This document shows positions 12,323-23,594 of a DNA stretch of 64,000 nt, piece after piece. A program made the position numbers and the translations under genes. Under the pieces are notes generated by a model, which was given only the letters and a program-made list of their open reading frames with translations, made no database searches and was not told the DNA's origin. Origin of the DNA: Uloborus plumipes (lineage: Eukaryota > Arthropoda > Arachnida > Araneae > Uloboridae); the NCBI GenBank assembly GCA_038373865.1, contig JAXGGA010001677.1, positions 1-64,000 on the forward strand. Direction: 5' to 3'. Numbering within the stretch: position 1 is the stretch's first letter; the number at the start of each line of letters is the position of its first letter.

Positions 12323-12328
12323 TTATTT
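12323..12328 (-). terminator. Polyadenylation signal of the putative LTR
   Basis: AATAAA on the minus strand, about 80 bases before the LTR end, consistent with the end of the R region. Confidence 0.4.
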
Positions 12329-12541
12329 CTACAGTATTTACAGCTATGTTACATAATTTGTATAAGGAGATATTTTGAACACTGCGCGACGAGCACGACC
12401 ATCTCGTCCGCTCTCCGAGAGTCTTCTCCTTCTCATCTCGAATCCCGGTCTCCTCGGGGGGTCCCCGACCGCTAGGTTTATCAGACCGTCTGTGTTTATC
12501 CGAGAATGATGAAAGTTATTACCGTTCTCTTGTCAGAGAGG

Positions 12542-12547
12542 TTTATA
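12542..12547 (-). promoter_or_regulatory. TATA box of the putative LTR
   Basis: TATAAA on the minus strand, within GAGTATAAACC, about 330 bases into the LTR. This is a plausible U3 promoter position, given the AATAAA about 220 bases downstream. Confidence 0.4.
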
Positions 12548-12872
12548 CTCCCTCAAATTTATGCGCAGAATAGTGTCATGCATGTCGCTTCACACCAAAC
12601 AGGAATTCTCGCTGGGCGCAACAAATGTCAACCATTTGCCATTTTACTGTGGTACACAAAAAACACATGGCGGGGTTTCTTGGAAAACGAACACTCGTTG
12701 ACTATTTGCTCGCATTCCTGAGAGTTCCTCGCCTTTGATGTTAATAGACACAAAACAGCGTGTTTACGTCTGAAAGTTTCCCTGCGTGAGGTCCAAGCAT
12801 TTGGAATTCCTATATCGCAAAAGGCGATGATAACACAAAACAGACTTGTGAAAATGGCGCGCCAGTACAACA

Positions 12873-13612
12873 TTCTTCTTTAAATTAGAAGTAGATGCCG
12901 TATTTAATGTATCGTCTTTTTATCATATCACCAATCCTTTCAACGTCGGATTTCGTACCCGCGTCCGATGGTGTCCCCACTGCTGACCAAGTGATTCAAA
13001 GCATACAAGTTTTTTTTTTTTTTTTGAGAACGTCATCAAGAAAATTTGTAAGTAATGTGCTATGAATGAAATTGCGTCTAAAAACAAATAAAGATTACAC
13101 ATTTTCCTCTTCAGTTTATTGGATAAGTACCAATTTTAAAACAATTTGCTTAGATTTTTAAAATCACCCCCGTCTTACATTTTCCCGCTTTGTACGCAGT
13201 TTTTCGCTAGTCCGGCTGAAAACTTAAGATCTGGGCTCTACTGTAAAAATACACACAGTTGTCCGATTTATTCGCGTTCTTTGAATGTGGTTTTGACTCT
13301 GAATAGAAATCTAAAAAAAAAAAAAATCAGATTTTTACGTAAAACTGTGACTGTTAGAAATTTTGATTGATTGAATATGCAGCATAGAGATTCGAAAAAG
13401 GAAATAAGACTGTTCAAATAAAAAAAAATATTGCTACTGTTTAAAGCAGTGTTTTACAATCTGGCTGTAAACTTCAGGTGTGTGAAATTAACTTATCTTT
13501 TTAGAAACAAAATTAAATTTAGAGTAGTTATAGTTATTATTTACTGTACATACAATTTCATTAGAGCTGCGAAAAAGAAAGCTGGCGATTTAATTCCTGT
13601 GAAAATATTTTA
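12873..13612. other. Unassigned interval
   Basis: A short T tract lies near 13010-13025. No family was recognised, and the 72-74 codon ORFs here have no recognisable features. Confidence 0.35.
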
Positions 13613-13744
13613 CACTAGCGGTACCCGCACGGCTTTGCCCGTGGTATAAAATTAAAAGTTCATTTGTAAAAAAATGATATAGCAGAAAAAAATACTCTAT
13701 TTTAGTTATAATTCAACTATAATTCCTTCAAAGTATGATATAAA

Positions 13745-14196
13745 AATTTGGTATGGACCCTACACTACTTCCTTTTACGTGTAAATTTCTTAGTAGATGC
13801 CTTAAGTGCTAAAATAGTGCTTGAAGTGAGTAAGATAACAATTCAAACATTTGCATCCCTAGTTTGCCACGAAACAATGCAAAAAAATGTTTTACAATGA
13901 TTAATTTCCTAAATATCGCCGATTTTAACATCATTCAGTAGATTTTTCGCAAAATATCGCCAATAGCGCCAAATTGAACCCAAAAAAATTTTTTTTTCGC
14001 TAAATTTATTGCCAACTTGGCGATATGTCGCCGAATTGGCGTCAAACACTTGGTGACCAAAAGCTTGGCGAGATATCGCCAAGTGGTCGCGCCAATTCAT
14101 ATCACTTTGGTCTGCATTGAAAGCCCTGATTACCCCATAAAAGGGGTAAATCACCCCCTTGGGGACATTCGAATGCAACCCCAAAGATAGGTGCAC
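13745..14196. mobile_element. TTGGCGA-rich interspersed element, copy 2 (right-truncated)
   Basis: It aligns base for base over about 450 bp with 8320-8780, including the GGTATGGACCC start and the central TTGGCGA/TCGCCAA cluster. The last approximately 300 bp of copy 1 are missing. The minus-strand 141-codon ORF over this interval is read through repeat sequence and is not taken as a gene. Confidence 0.75.
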
Positions 14197-15355
14197 AAAA
14201 ATAAGCCAAAAGAAAAAATAAGAAAAATTTTGTTGCTCACAGAAACCAACAGAAATCTTACCAAAGTTTAAAAGAAGAAGAAAGTTTTCTTTCCTAACTT
14301 CAAAAACAAAATAATACATTTTCCGAAATGACATACTTTAGAAAGAACGTTGCAATATCGCAATAAGATAGAAGTAAATATACTGAAATAGAATTGAATG
14401 CCAAATTGTAAAAAAGTCGCCAAAAAATAATTTTTAATATTGTCTTTCATTATTTATTAAATGCAATTATTGCTGCAAATTACAGTCCAACAATAAATAA
14501 TCACATTGCAAAAGTATATTTGGAGCAATTTTTTCTTTTAAACTCAACTGATCCTAAAAATTTTAAGTATTAGTCATAGAAATTTCGTGCATTATTCTTC
14601 ACAATGATAATAAAAACAATAAACATCGACAAAGATCAACCAGCAAACGATAAATTAAAAGCTAAATTCGTTCACTCAAGCCATTTGCTGCAATTTATAT
14701 TGAAATAAATTAATAATGAAGTAAAATATGTTTTGCAGACGATAAATTTAGAATGGTATCCTGTATTTTAAGGAAAGGACTCGATTTCTCATTTGATTGA
14801 CAGGTGCCATCTTATCACGGTTTTTAATATTTCATTTGACTAATTTTAATAAGGCTTGGAGTTTGGATTGTTACAAAAACAAATACATTTTTAAAATTAT
14901 TAAGGGAAAAAGAACGAAATAAAAACGTAACCATGGTAACAACATGAAAAGTTGATTTCCGTTGATAAAATAATTCATTTCATCTCTATTTTCAAACAAA
15001 TTTTATTCGCGAGCAAAGCCATTTTAGAATCGTTTGGCTTGCTTTACTGAAGGTAAGCCTTGAATTTCGGGATTCTAAAAACAATTGTTACAGCTCTCCT
15101 GATGATCGTAGAAACTTCGAAAAAACGTCATTTTGTGCAGAAAATTTCAAGCTTTCGAATGACATAAGACTTGAAAATGTGTATGGAATATTTCTTCCCT
15201 ATTTTATCGAATTTCCTCTAAGAATTCGAATAGAAAAAGAACGAAATGGAATGTTCGAAAAATCGCTTCGAGGTGCAAAACTACATGCTGCAAACTAATT
15301 TTGTGCCAAGTGGCATGAAAATCGACCGAACGGTTTTGGCGCTACGCGCTTAACA

Positions 15356-15405
15356 GACAGACAGACAGACAGAAAGAAAGAAAGAAAGAAAGAAGGACAG
15401 ACAGA
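15356..15405. repeat. ACAG/AAAG microsatellite
   Basis: About five ACAG units are followed by about five AAAG units and one more GACAGACAG, at the 3' end of the ACTAGC element. Confidence 0.9.
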
Positions 15406-15705
15406 ACCACCTTCAGCTTTATTATTAGTAGAGAAGAGATAGAGATTCATCCGTCTTTCACGGTGTTCTTTCTATTAGCCAAGGATTTATTTTATCAAAA
15501 AGCTTGTATGTGCAAATTGAGCTAAGCCTTTAGAATTGCCCGTTTGTTATAAGCAATGATTCCATGTTCTTTTTGTTAACTAATTCCAAAAACTGAGCAT
15601 ATTCGTTATTTCTTATGCCTTAAAGGGCCCGGGTAAGGCAATTTCGCCAAAAATTCGATTTTTATTTCTCTATATTATTAGATAGAATAAACATTTCTTT
15701 CTTAC

Positions 15706-16161
15706 CAGGGGTGCCCACCCCCCCCAAGCTCAATGGCTTAAATTCCCCCCCAAAAGTTTTCACAACCCTCTTGTGCTTTTTTTAATTTTTACCCCTCTTT
15801 TTTATTTAATTTATTTTTTTTAAATATTGTTTATTTATTTTTTAATATTATTTATTTATTTTTTAAAATTATAACTATTATTTTTTACATTTTTTAAATT
15901 TTTTGAAATTACTAATTATGCGTAGAATAGAATCACTTTTTTTCCCTTCAAGACATTCCAAGCGCGCGCACACACACACAAAATAAATAAATAAAAAGGA
16001 ATAATAAAGAAATAAATAGTTTAAATTAAAAAAATGAATTTAAATTAAAAAAAATAATTTAAATAAATAAATAAATTAGTTTAAAAAATTCCCCCCCCCC
16101 CAAAAAAAATTTTTTTTTGATGGCGCAACTTGCACTATAATCTCCCTTGTGGGCACCCCTG
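15706..16161. mobile_element. Non-autonomous hAT element, family D copy 1 (456 bp)
   Basis: The ends CAGGGGTGCCCAC and GTGGGCACCCCTG are perfect inverted repeats. The flanks tttcttac (15698-15705) and tttctaac (16162-16169) differ at one base. The interior is A/T-rich with (CA)n and AAAT runs. Further copies are at 60834-61272 and, truncated and inverted, at 62474. It is nested in the TTAA-flanked element. Confidence 0.9.
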
Positions 16162-16289
16162 TTTCTAACCGAATATTACACTTGTATATATTAAAAAAAA
16201 AAATAAAAAAAAAAAAAAAAAAACCAGAAGCATCATAACTTTTTTTTCTTTCAAAAGCATTCACCGTGTGTTTATCACATGAATCAAAT

Positions 16290-16972
16290 CTAACTCATTA
16301 ATGCCTAGCGTCCCTGTTTTAGGGACGGTCCAGAAAAAGCGTCTGAATTTACCAAAAATGAAAATTTCAACCAAATAATGGTGTTCAATTATTACTTTGG
16401 TATTGTTTCGATTTATTATTAACAGATTGGAGCATATAACCTTTGTAAAGTGTATTCTGTAGCCGTTTTATTATAATCTGTATCAAGAATTACATCGTTC
16501 ACAATCTCAAGAACAAAAAGCAACAAAGTTTTTTAAATTATTCCCAGCTTCCCAGTTCATGTAAATTGCTGATTTTATTTCTTCTTTTAAAATGTCTTTT
16601 TAAATACTCCGCTTAATCGGGTAACGGACAAACGAATACCCCGCTTATACGAATAACACATAACGGAACCCATGCCATAGACGTAATGTTAAAGATCACC
16701 GCATAATCAAATACCCCGCTTATTTGAATAATATTTCTTGGAACCGACAGTATTCGTTTAAGCGGGGCCGGCAATATTACAACGTAGGCAGAAAAAAATT
16801 GGAAAAAAAAGTATGCACCCTCTGGTACCTAGCGTCCCTTTTTAATGACGATTTTTCTCTTTTTAACATTTTTTTTTATATGATATTTTTTGTTTTTCTT
16901 GTCCATTAAACACTATTTGTAACCAGTATACAAAATATCTTTTGAAAAAAATGTGAGGCATTAATGGGTTAC
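16290..16972. mobile_element. piggyBac-like MITE (about 680 bp)
   Basis: The left end reads CTAACTCATTAATGCCTAG and the right end, inverted, TAACCCATTAATGCCTCA. The common core CATTAATGCCT sits next to a degenerate TTAA on each side (ctaa, ttac). The word TAGCGTCCCT occurs just inside both ends. There is no transposase. It is nested in the 15624-17353 element beside the hAT MITE. Confidence 0.65.
16606..16770. repeat. Cluster of CCCCGCTTAT motifs (Tigger-like ends)
   Basis: Four related words occur close together: ACTCCGCTTAATCGG (about 16607), TACCCCGCTTATACGAATAA (about 16637), TACCCCGCTTATTTGAATAA (about 16711) and the inverted ATTCGTTTAAGCGGGG (about 16750). Such words resemble pogo/Tigger terminal repeats, so this may be a Tigger MITE or end fragment. 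Exact borders are unclear. Confidence 0.4.
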
Positions 16973-17357
16973 ATACGTTTTTCTCGAAACGTGAGTTTTT
17001 CATTGTCATGTTCTTTTTTCTCAATATCTATCAAACTTGCAGGGCTAATTCCTCAATGAAGCTAATATTATGTAGTGCCATATATTTTAACGAAAGAATT
17101 TGACGATGTATTGATAAATAAATTTTTATGGCCGTCAAAAATCAACAAAAATGTGAATTTAAAAGTGATTTTCACTAAAAAATAATTTATATTTTTATTT
17201 CCACTGTGAGAGAAAAGGACTTGCTAAAATACAAAAAACATGTTATTATAACCTGCGTAAAAATTTATTAGTCCTACCTTTCACCATTTCCGAGAAAAAG
17301 ATATATAAAATTGGAGAATTAAACATGGCGGAAATAGAACTTACCCGGTCCCCTTAA

Positions 17358-18549
17358 AAATAAAATGATACATTTAAAGCTTTGAAGCAGATGCTTTAAT
17401 TCCAGATCTTAAGTGGCATAATTACGCAATGTGCTCCATTGCTATAAATTATGTTCCGCAAAAAAAAAAAAAAAGAGTCAAGAAGAACATTTCCCCCCTT
17501 TTTATTCAAGGACACGAAAGGGAATGTTTGCTTCTTTGTAGCAAACCAGGTAAGGATGCAACTAGGCCTTAATTGGCCCTTAGTTTCACAATGAACTACT
17601 TTTCCACTGAAATGTTTATCGAAATGGAATCATCAATTTTCGCATTTCTTCAGTTGAATAACGAAAAATAAATCGCGATGGCTTACAATTAATTGTCTCA
17701 TATTTCCGACGACTTAGAATTTTTTTGAAATATAAAGTCATTTATGGAGATCTGTCGTCACGTGGGGAAAAAGTACATTTTTTGACGGCGTGTTTGCCAA
17801 ATGAGTTTTGTGTGGAGTCATGTCAGAAAAAAAGACGAAGATAAATAAGTGAGAGTTTTCCAAAGTATCGACTGCTAACACCGTCTTACTGACGATAAAG
17901 ATAGATAAATAATTGCTGGTATGATTTAGAGAACTCGTGCGTGCTACTGTCTGATCTTTTTAGGTAAAACCTTCCGCGCATTTACGCATGCGCGGAATGT
18001 CTTCTCTGATTTTACCAAAATAGGGGTGTTATGTAAGATAACAATAAGGGGAAGAATAGTTAAAAGAATTTTGAGCCGTATCAAATAACCTGGAACGATG
18101 CTAATTTCAAATACATAGTTTAGTTGAATGTGTAGATGTCACCATTGTGGTGTCATCTTTGTAACGTGTCACCATTGTACTGGAATACTGTCTCGTGAAT
18201 GTCAGCAGGGATGAACAGAGCGAATAACTTAAAATATTATTTATTAACGTACGTACAAAAAAAAAAAAGGAACTTAAAAGTTGAAAGATGCATCTTGCCG
18301 CCGCCGGCACAGGCGGTAACGCACGACAACCTAAGACACTAAATTGTGCGCCTTTAATGGCTGCCTTACAGCCGTTGCCACTCACTTGGTGGTTCTGTTT
18401 TAACATTGTGCAAATTAAAGGTTGAACAAATAGAATGCAAATTAAATGTTAAATAGTACGAAAATTAAAGTTCATATCAATACGCCACAAATGTGTCAAA
18501 AGGACATAGCAAATACAAGTTCTAAATTGAAAACTTCGGAAAGTTATCA
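17358..18549. other. Unassigned interval
   Basis: No gene or element was recognised. About 18290-18380 is locally GC-rich (gccgccgccggcacaggcgg), and a 99-codon minus-strand ORF crosses it without identifiable features. Confidence 0.35.
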
Positions 18550-18586
18550 CCCACAACTCACCTACGGGGGGTAGGTGAGTTGTGGG
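18550..18586. repeat. Perfect 16-bp hairpin
   Basis: CCCACAACTCACCTAC (18550-18565) and its exact complement GTAGGTGAGTTGTGGG (18571-18586) flank a 5-base G loop. It is followed by four tandem variants of GGGAACTTTTAAGG. It is not within a recognised element. Confidence 0.85.
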
Positions 18587-18772
18587 GAACTTTTAAGGTG
18601 GACTTTTAAGGGGAACTTTTAAGGTGGGGAACTTTTAAGGGGAACTGCTCGCGAGTGCCAAATGCGGTGTTTACGGACGGACAGTACTTTTTTTGCCATA
18701 ACATCAAGTTATCGGTATCACAAAGGCATACATTTTCGAAAATCAACATTGTTTGGGGTACTATCTCTAATA

Positions 18773-20336
18773 CACTAGGTGGCCAAAAGTATCCGGACAC
18801 TTTCAAAAATTCACATTTTTACATATAGCTTGATAAATAAGTGATCAATTGTTCTTTAACTTTAGTCATACAAAATATAGGCTTCACCGAACATTTCCAA
18901 GTTGAAATTAAATTACCCTTGCATTTGGGGGACGATAAGAAGGGGGGTCGAAAGAAAAACCGCTTTTTGACCATAACTCTTTGAAAATAGCTCGGAATAA
19001 GCTATGCATTTCAGTAATTAATTAACATACTATGTATAATTACTATACAAATTCAAATGAACGTACCACTCTTACTTCCGAAGATATGAAACATTTTTTA
19101 AAAAACGGCAATTTTATTTGAAGGGTTTTGGCTCATAACACGCAGAGTTTTTAATCAAACCTTATCAAAACTTCAGGAAAGATGACAAAATACAAGAGAA
19201 AGAACATACTAAAACGAATTTTAAAAATATTAAAAATCCGATGAGATATGAACGTTAAAAGGAAAAAAAAATTCACGGCGCATGCGCGAACGACAGAAAT
19301 TTATAACTACAAAAATCTTGTAGCCTGGTATATACTGCATCTTATAAAAAAAGTTCCAGTTGAATATCATGAAAATTGAAAAAGATATCAGCGATCTAGT
19401 GAGCTGTATTTCATTCATTCGCAGACAATACATACATAGTGAGGGTCTGTCCACAAAGAGCTATTTTTAAAATAAAGGTTATTTCATCATCGTTCAAAAC
19501 CAACGTTTCAGGGGGTGTCCGGATACTTTTGGCCACCTACTTATAAGGTCTTTTTGGCCGAATGGGCGAAATGTGACTTCTATGCCAAATATAGATTTTT
19601 AAACAGTATACAATTTAACATTGAAAAATATGCTCGATTGTCCCCACACTATTTGTGAACAACCCCTCTCCATTCATGAATTGTCAGCAAATGAATGAAT
19701 TACAGCTCACTAGATCGCTGATATCTTTTTCAATTTTTACGATATTCAACTGGAACTTTTTTTATAAGATGCAGTATACACCAGGCTACAATATTTTTGT
19801 AGTTATAAATTTCTGTGTTTCGCGCATGCGCCGTGAAAAATTATTTCCTTTTAACGTTCATATCTCATCGGATTTTTAATATTTTTAAAAACCGTTTTAG
19901 TATGTTCTTTCTCTTGTATTTTGTCATATTTCCTGAAGTTTTGATAAGGTTTGATCAAAAACTCTGCGTGTTATGAGCAAAAACCCTTCAAATAAAATTG
20001 CCGTTTTTTAAAAAATGTTTCATATCTTCGGAAGTAAGAGTGGTACGTTCATTTGAATTTGTATAGTAATTATACATAGTATGCTAATTAATTACTGAAA
20101 TGCATAGCTTATTCCGAGCTATTTTCAAAGAGTTATGGTCAAAAAGCGGTTTTTCTTTCGACCCCCCTTCTTATCGTCCCCCAAATGCAAGGGTAATTTA
20201 ATTTCAACTTGGAAATGTTCGGCGAAGAATATATTTTGTACGACTAAAGTTAAAGAACAATTGATCACTTATTTCTCGAGTTATATCTAAAAATGTAAAT
20301 TTTTGAAAGTGTCCGGATACTTTTGGCCACCTAGTG
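18773..20336. mobile_element. Foldback Tc1/mariner-type element (1.56 kb palindrome)
   Basis: It starts CACTAGGTGGCCAAAAGTAT and ends in the exact inverse, bordered by TA (18771-18772 and 20337-20338). The left arm (to about 19455) and right arm (from about 19655) are near-identical inverted copies of about 680 bp. The mirrored minus- and plus-strand 74-codon ORFs are simply this duplication read twice. The spacer contains a third copy of the terminal repeat (19515-19540), so a single unit of about 770 bp (18773 to about 19541) can be discerned. No transposase was recognised. It probably arose by head-to-head duplication of a TA-targeting MITE. Confidence 0.88.
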
Positions 20337-20513
20337 TAGGATGGGGAGCAAAAATTAAAAGTAATTTACACATCGAATTGTCTCCGGTGATTGTTATTGG
20401 TGTAGGGCGCAAAATTTTACAAATGTCAGTTACATCTTTGAGCGCTGTTGTCGAAAATTTTTATTTATATTTTTAACTTTAAACTTATGATTATAGTATG
20501 GTGCCTATGGTTA

Positions 20514-20706
20514 TACACTGCAAAAAAAAACCTGTTGTCTTGTAGTGTAATACTGGCAGTAGAGATTCCAGTTTAAAACTGTAAAATGTTCACAGTAATG
20601 AGCTATAAAATTGCTAATTTTACAGTTTATCACTGTGAATTTTAGTTTTAAACTGGAACCTCTGCTGCTAGTGTTATACTGTAAAAAAGTTTATTTTTTG
20701 TAGTCT
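20514..20706. mobile_element. Small TA-flanked palindromic MITE
   Basis: The ends TACACTGCAAAAAA and TTTTTTGTAGTCTA are inverted equivalents. The interior is symmetric around a hairpin: CCAGTTTAAAACTG on the left and TTTTAAACTGGAACC on the right. At about 190 bp with TA borders it fits a Tc1/mariner-type MITE. Confidence 0.65.
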
Positions 20707-21062
20707 AGTATGCTATATGGTATAGTATGACAAATATTGCTTCAAACTCATTTTAGGTCTACATTTTACTGCCAATGTGCTCTTATGGTTTAAGAGCATG
20801 TTACAGAAAGAGAAAAACAATCCCCAGAAAAAGAAATCGTTTATAAAATGCTCAGAAAAAGAAAACATCAATATCCGTTAGATTTCGTAGTACTGTTTAG
20901 ATTCAACTAAAAATAGAAATACACGTTTTAAAACGATTAAAGTGGACCTCTGGTAACCTGAGTTATGACATTGCTATGACCTTGATAATGCTCGCCTCTT
21001 TTTGGGAGTTCAGTAAAAAAGGAACGTGATATACTATATTGGAGCGCATTTAGGCTGGAATA

Positions 21063-22600
21063 CAGTGCGTCGCAAAAGTTTAAGCACTAAGCAAATTTTT
21101 GAATAAAAAGGAATCTTTTCAACAGAATGCTTTCATATTTATACTGTAAGTAGCTACTATGATCCAAATTAAGTGTTTTAAGCTTTGAAAAATATAACCG
21201 CAACAAAAATCAGAAAATACAAAAGATATTTTTTTGGCTGTCGCAAAAGTTTATGCACAGATCAGATTTTATGCAAATATCTCTTGAAACGTGATGCGTG
21301 AAGAACCAGTGCGGTTCTTTTGAACGAGTTATATAGTGTAGCAATGGCTTAAAGTGTTCTCAAGATGCCGAAGTCACTAGAGTTCTCGTCTGAAGAAGTT
21401 GTGAAACTCTGGAAGCTGAAAGCAGAAGGTAACTCTGTTATGCAAATTTCAGTGATTTTAAATCAATCTAAACGTGGTATTTATAATGTTCTGAAACGTG
21501 GAAATCAATTTAAACCTGCGTTTCGCTCAGGAAGACCGAGAAAAACTACCTCTCGTGAGGATAGAAGAATTAAAAAGCTGGCTTTAACTGAAAATTTGTC
21601 ATTTAATCAAATAAAAACTAGACTTGTAACAAAATTATCACGTGATACCATAAGCAGACTAATAAAAGAATCGGGATTTATCAAAAAACAAAAGTTAGCT
21701 CGCAAACCTTTTCTGAAAAAGTGTCACAAACAAGCAAGACTGCAGTGGGCAAAGCACCATATGCATAATAGTGACGAATGGATAACTGTTGTGTTCTCTG
21801 ATGAAAAAAAATGGAATTTAGACGGTCTAGATGGGTTCTCATACTACTGGCGTGACTTGAGGAAAGATCCGTAGTGCATATTCAGTAGGCAACATGGTGG
21901 TGGCTCAGTCATGGTATGGGGCGCTTTTTGCTTTTCAACGGACAAACTTCTCTTAGCTTTCTAAAGGGTCGATAAAATTCAGAAAGGTATCAAGATACCT
22001 TGAGAAAGCATTTGTTAACATTTGGTGAAGTCCTAGGTGGTCCTGATTGGATTTTTCAGCAAGACAACGCTTCAATACACAATTCCCGTTGTACGAAAGA
22101 ACCCAAAATATTAGTGTACTTCCCAAAATATTTGTGTAATGAACAGGCCAGCACTCAGCACGGATCTAAATCCATAGAAAACATCTGGGGAATTCTCGCA
22201 CGTGACGTATACCAGAATGGGAAGCAGTATTGCTCTGTTCAAGAGCTTAAATCTGCAATCTAGGAAGCCTGGTACAGACTAACTCCCGAAACCGTCCATA
22301 ATCTCGTGCTATCGATGAAAAATCGCATATTCGAACTCATCAGATGCAACGGTAACACCATAGACTACTTTTATGCTTTCTAAAATATATATATTCCGTT
22401 TTTGTGCTTAAACTTTTGCGACAGCAAAATTTTGATTTTATCATGTAATCGTATTTTAATTTCTATGAATTGTTTCCAAATTCGAAACATGGATTTGCAA
22501 GCTGTTTGTTTAATTACAGTAAAAATTTCAAAGCTTTTTGATGTATACTTTTCGTCTTATCAAAAGATTTCGGTTGTGCTTAAACTTTTGCGACGCACTG
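21063..22600 (+). mobile_element. Tc1/mariner transposon with IR/DR ends (1538 bp)
   Basis: The outer ends CAGTGCGTCGCAAAAGTTTA and the inverted TAAACTTTTGCGACGCACTG are perfect inverted repeats, bordered by TA (21061-21062 and 22601-22602). A second, inner copy of the motif occurs on each side: CTGTCGCAAAAGTTTATGCA (about 21239) and inverted TAAACTTTTGCGACAG (about 22410). This gives an IR/DR architecture with two transposase sites per end, about 175-190 bp apart. It contains one decayed transposase gene. The total size is typical for the superfamily. Confidence 0.95.
21365..22383 (+). pseudogene. Tc1-family transposase, inactivated
   Basis: The first 169 codons (21365-21874) are open. They contain N-terminal helix-turn-helix DNA-binding sequence (about residues 1-110, with the GRPRKTT hinge motif at about 55-61) and the start of the DDE domain with VFSDEKKWNLDG, whose D is the first catalytic residue. 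A stop (21872-21874) then breaks the frame. Downstream the second catalytic region QQDNASIH (about 22060-22083) and the E region ENIWG (about 22180) are visible in another phase, and the protein tail ends at a stop near 22383. MVWGAF between the fragments is a typical Tc1 phrase. At least one frameshift and several stops make it non-functional. Confidence 0.92.
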
Positions 22601-22602
22601 TA

Positions 22603-23594
22603 CTAATACACTTCCCCAATACCCCAAAAGGGGATAGACATTGTCGAGGTCATAGCTTAAGTTACCTGAAGTTCACTATAGTGAGCCATAAATGCTTCAC
22701 GCAGACATCTCTTCCTGAATTCCGGGTTGAAATGCTTTAATTGCATTTCATATGATTGTAGAAACTTAACTGAAGCTCTACCTCGAATTTCCCCAAAAAA
22801 TTTTTCTCTCTTCGTTTCTTTTTAATAAAAAAAAAAATGTAGCTTTCATAAAAAGCTATTGTAAAACTTTTCTCAAGAGACCATTGTTTACACAACTCAC
22901 ATTTTTTTAAGGATTTTAAAATACGGGAATTAAACATGGTCAAAAACATTAACTTTATAATCCAATCATGAAGTTCAAGTGGAAACCAGCACTCAAACTG
23001 ACAATTCTTAATCCTAATCCAGTGCTACATATTGAAATTGTCTTATTAAGTTATTCCAACATTTTTTGTCTTATGTATAATATTAATTACCATAGCTAAG
23101 GTATTTCGCAAAACTCAATGTTTGCTTCGCTATGAAAGAGTATTAGTGTAAGGTCGTTTGCTTCGGTGCCATAAGAGCTTACACTTGTGAGACAACAAAA
23201 ATACCTAAGCACTATCTCGGTATATTAAAAAATTGCATTATGTCGGTGAGCAGACCCGAAAAGCAAAAAAGGAGTGTGTAAGGAAAACAAAGACGTAATA
23301 TGATGGTCGGATATTGCATCAGGCTTTTTTTTTTTCTTAATAACATATGGTTTTCTTTTGCATTAGTTTCTTGTATGACGTATATTACTTGGGGAGTGAT
23401 GATTTTAACGTCGAGCTCATGACCTGATAAGAAAAACTCATTAACTAGTTTTTTTTAATGTTTCTCTGTCTAAGTTTGAATATTTGTTTTGTACTTTGCA
23501 AATCATTTTTTTCTATTATTTTTCAATTTGTAACTTAACGAAACACGAGCAGAATACTTCTATTTTTGTCTTGTGTAGATAAACTTAGTATGCA
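22603..23594. other. Unassigned interval
   Basis: Plain AT-rich DNA with a T tract at about 23325. No element or gene was recognised. Confidence 0.4.

Larger units (their letters stand above)
12246..12872 (-). mobile_element. Probable solo LTR of a retrotransposon (627 bp)
   Basis: Read on the minus strand it starts TGTTGTACTGG at 12872 and ends AATGTCAACA at 12246, so it has the TG...CA ends of an LTR inside a 5-bp inverted repeat (TGTTG/CAACA). In the expected order it then has a TATA box (GAGTATAAACC, 12542-12547) and a polyadenylation signal AATAAA (12323-12328). A purine-rich AAAGAAGAA directly precedes the start, like a polypurine tract. No second LTR, pol ORF or flanking duplication was found, so it is either a solo LTR with a decayed target site or the edge of a deleted element. 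It is more GC-rich than its surroundings. A Gypsy-type origin is a guess. Confidence 0.55.
13613..15435 (+). mobile_element. ACTAGC-ended interspersed element, copy 1
   Basis: It starts ACTAGCGGTACCCGCACGG, the same opening as the element at 42253 (ACTAGCAGTACCCGCACGG). It finishes with a microsatellite (15356-15405, ACAG then AAAG units) followed by TTTATTATTAGTAGAG. Both copies share a 'cgaacggttttggcg'-like segment before the microsatellite. There are no terminal inverted repeats. This layout of a fixed 5' word with a microsatellite near the 3' end recalls Helitron-like or microsatellite-associated elements known from other arthropods, but the class is not proven. A TTGGCGA-element fragment sits inside it at 13745-14196. 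Confidence 0.55.
15624..17353. mobile_element. TTAA-flanked (Kolobok/piggyBac-like) element, 1.73 kb
   Basis: The left end AGGGCCCGGGTAAG and the inverted right end CTTACCCGGTCCCC pair at 12 of 14 positions. Both are bordered by TTAA (15620-15623 and 17354-17357). Further inside, TTTCGCC and GGCGGAAA continue the symmetry. TTAA targets are used by the Kolobok and piggyBac superfamilies; the purine-start end leans toward Kolobok. No transposase remains. Two younger elements lie within it (15706-16161 and 16290-16972), so about 590 bp is its own sequence. Confidence 0.75.

Noticed and set aside
13909..14334. 141-codon minus-strand ORF
   Set aside because: It lies on the TTGGCGA repeat, and the corresponding frame in the other copy (8318-9096) is not preserved.
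15700..16170. LTR-like interpretation of the C-rich ends
   Set aside because: The ends are perfect inverted repeats with an 8-bp duplication, which fits hAT, not the direct-repeat ends of retrotransposons.
19230..19879. Two 74-codon ORFs, one per strand, with nearly the same protein
   Set aside because: They are the two inverted arms of the foldback element. Composition is A/T-driven and no family is recognisable.
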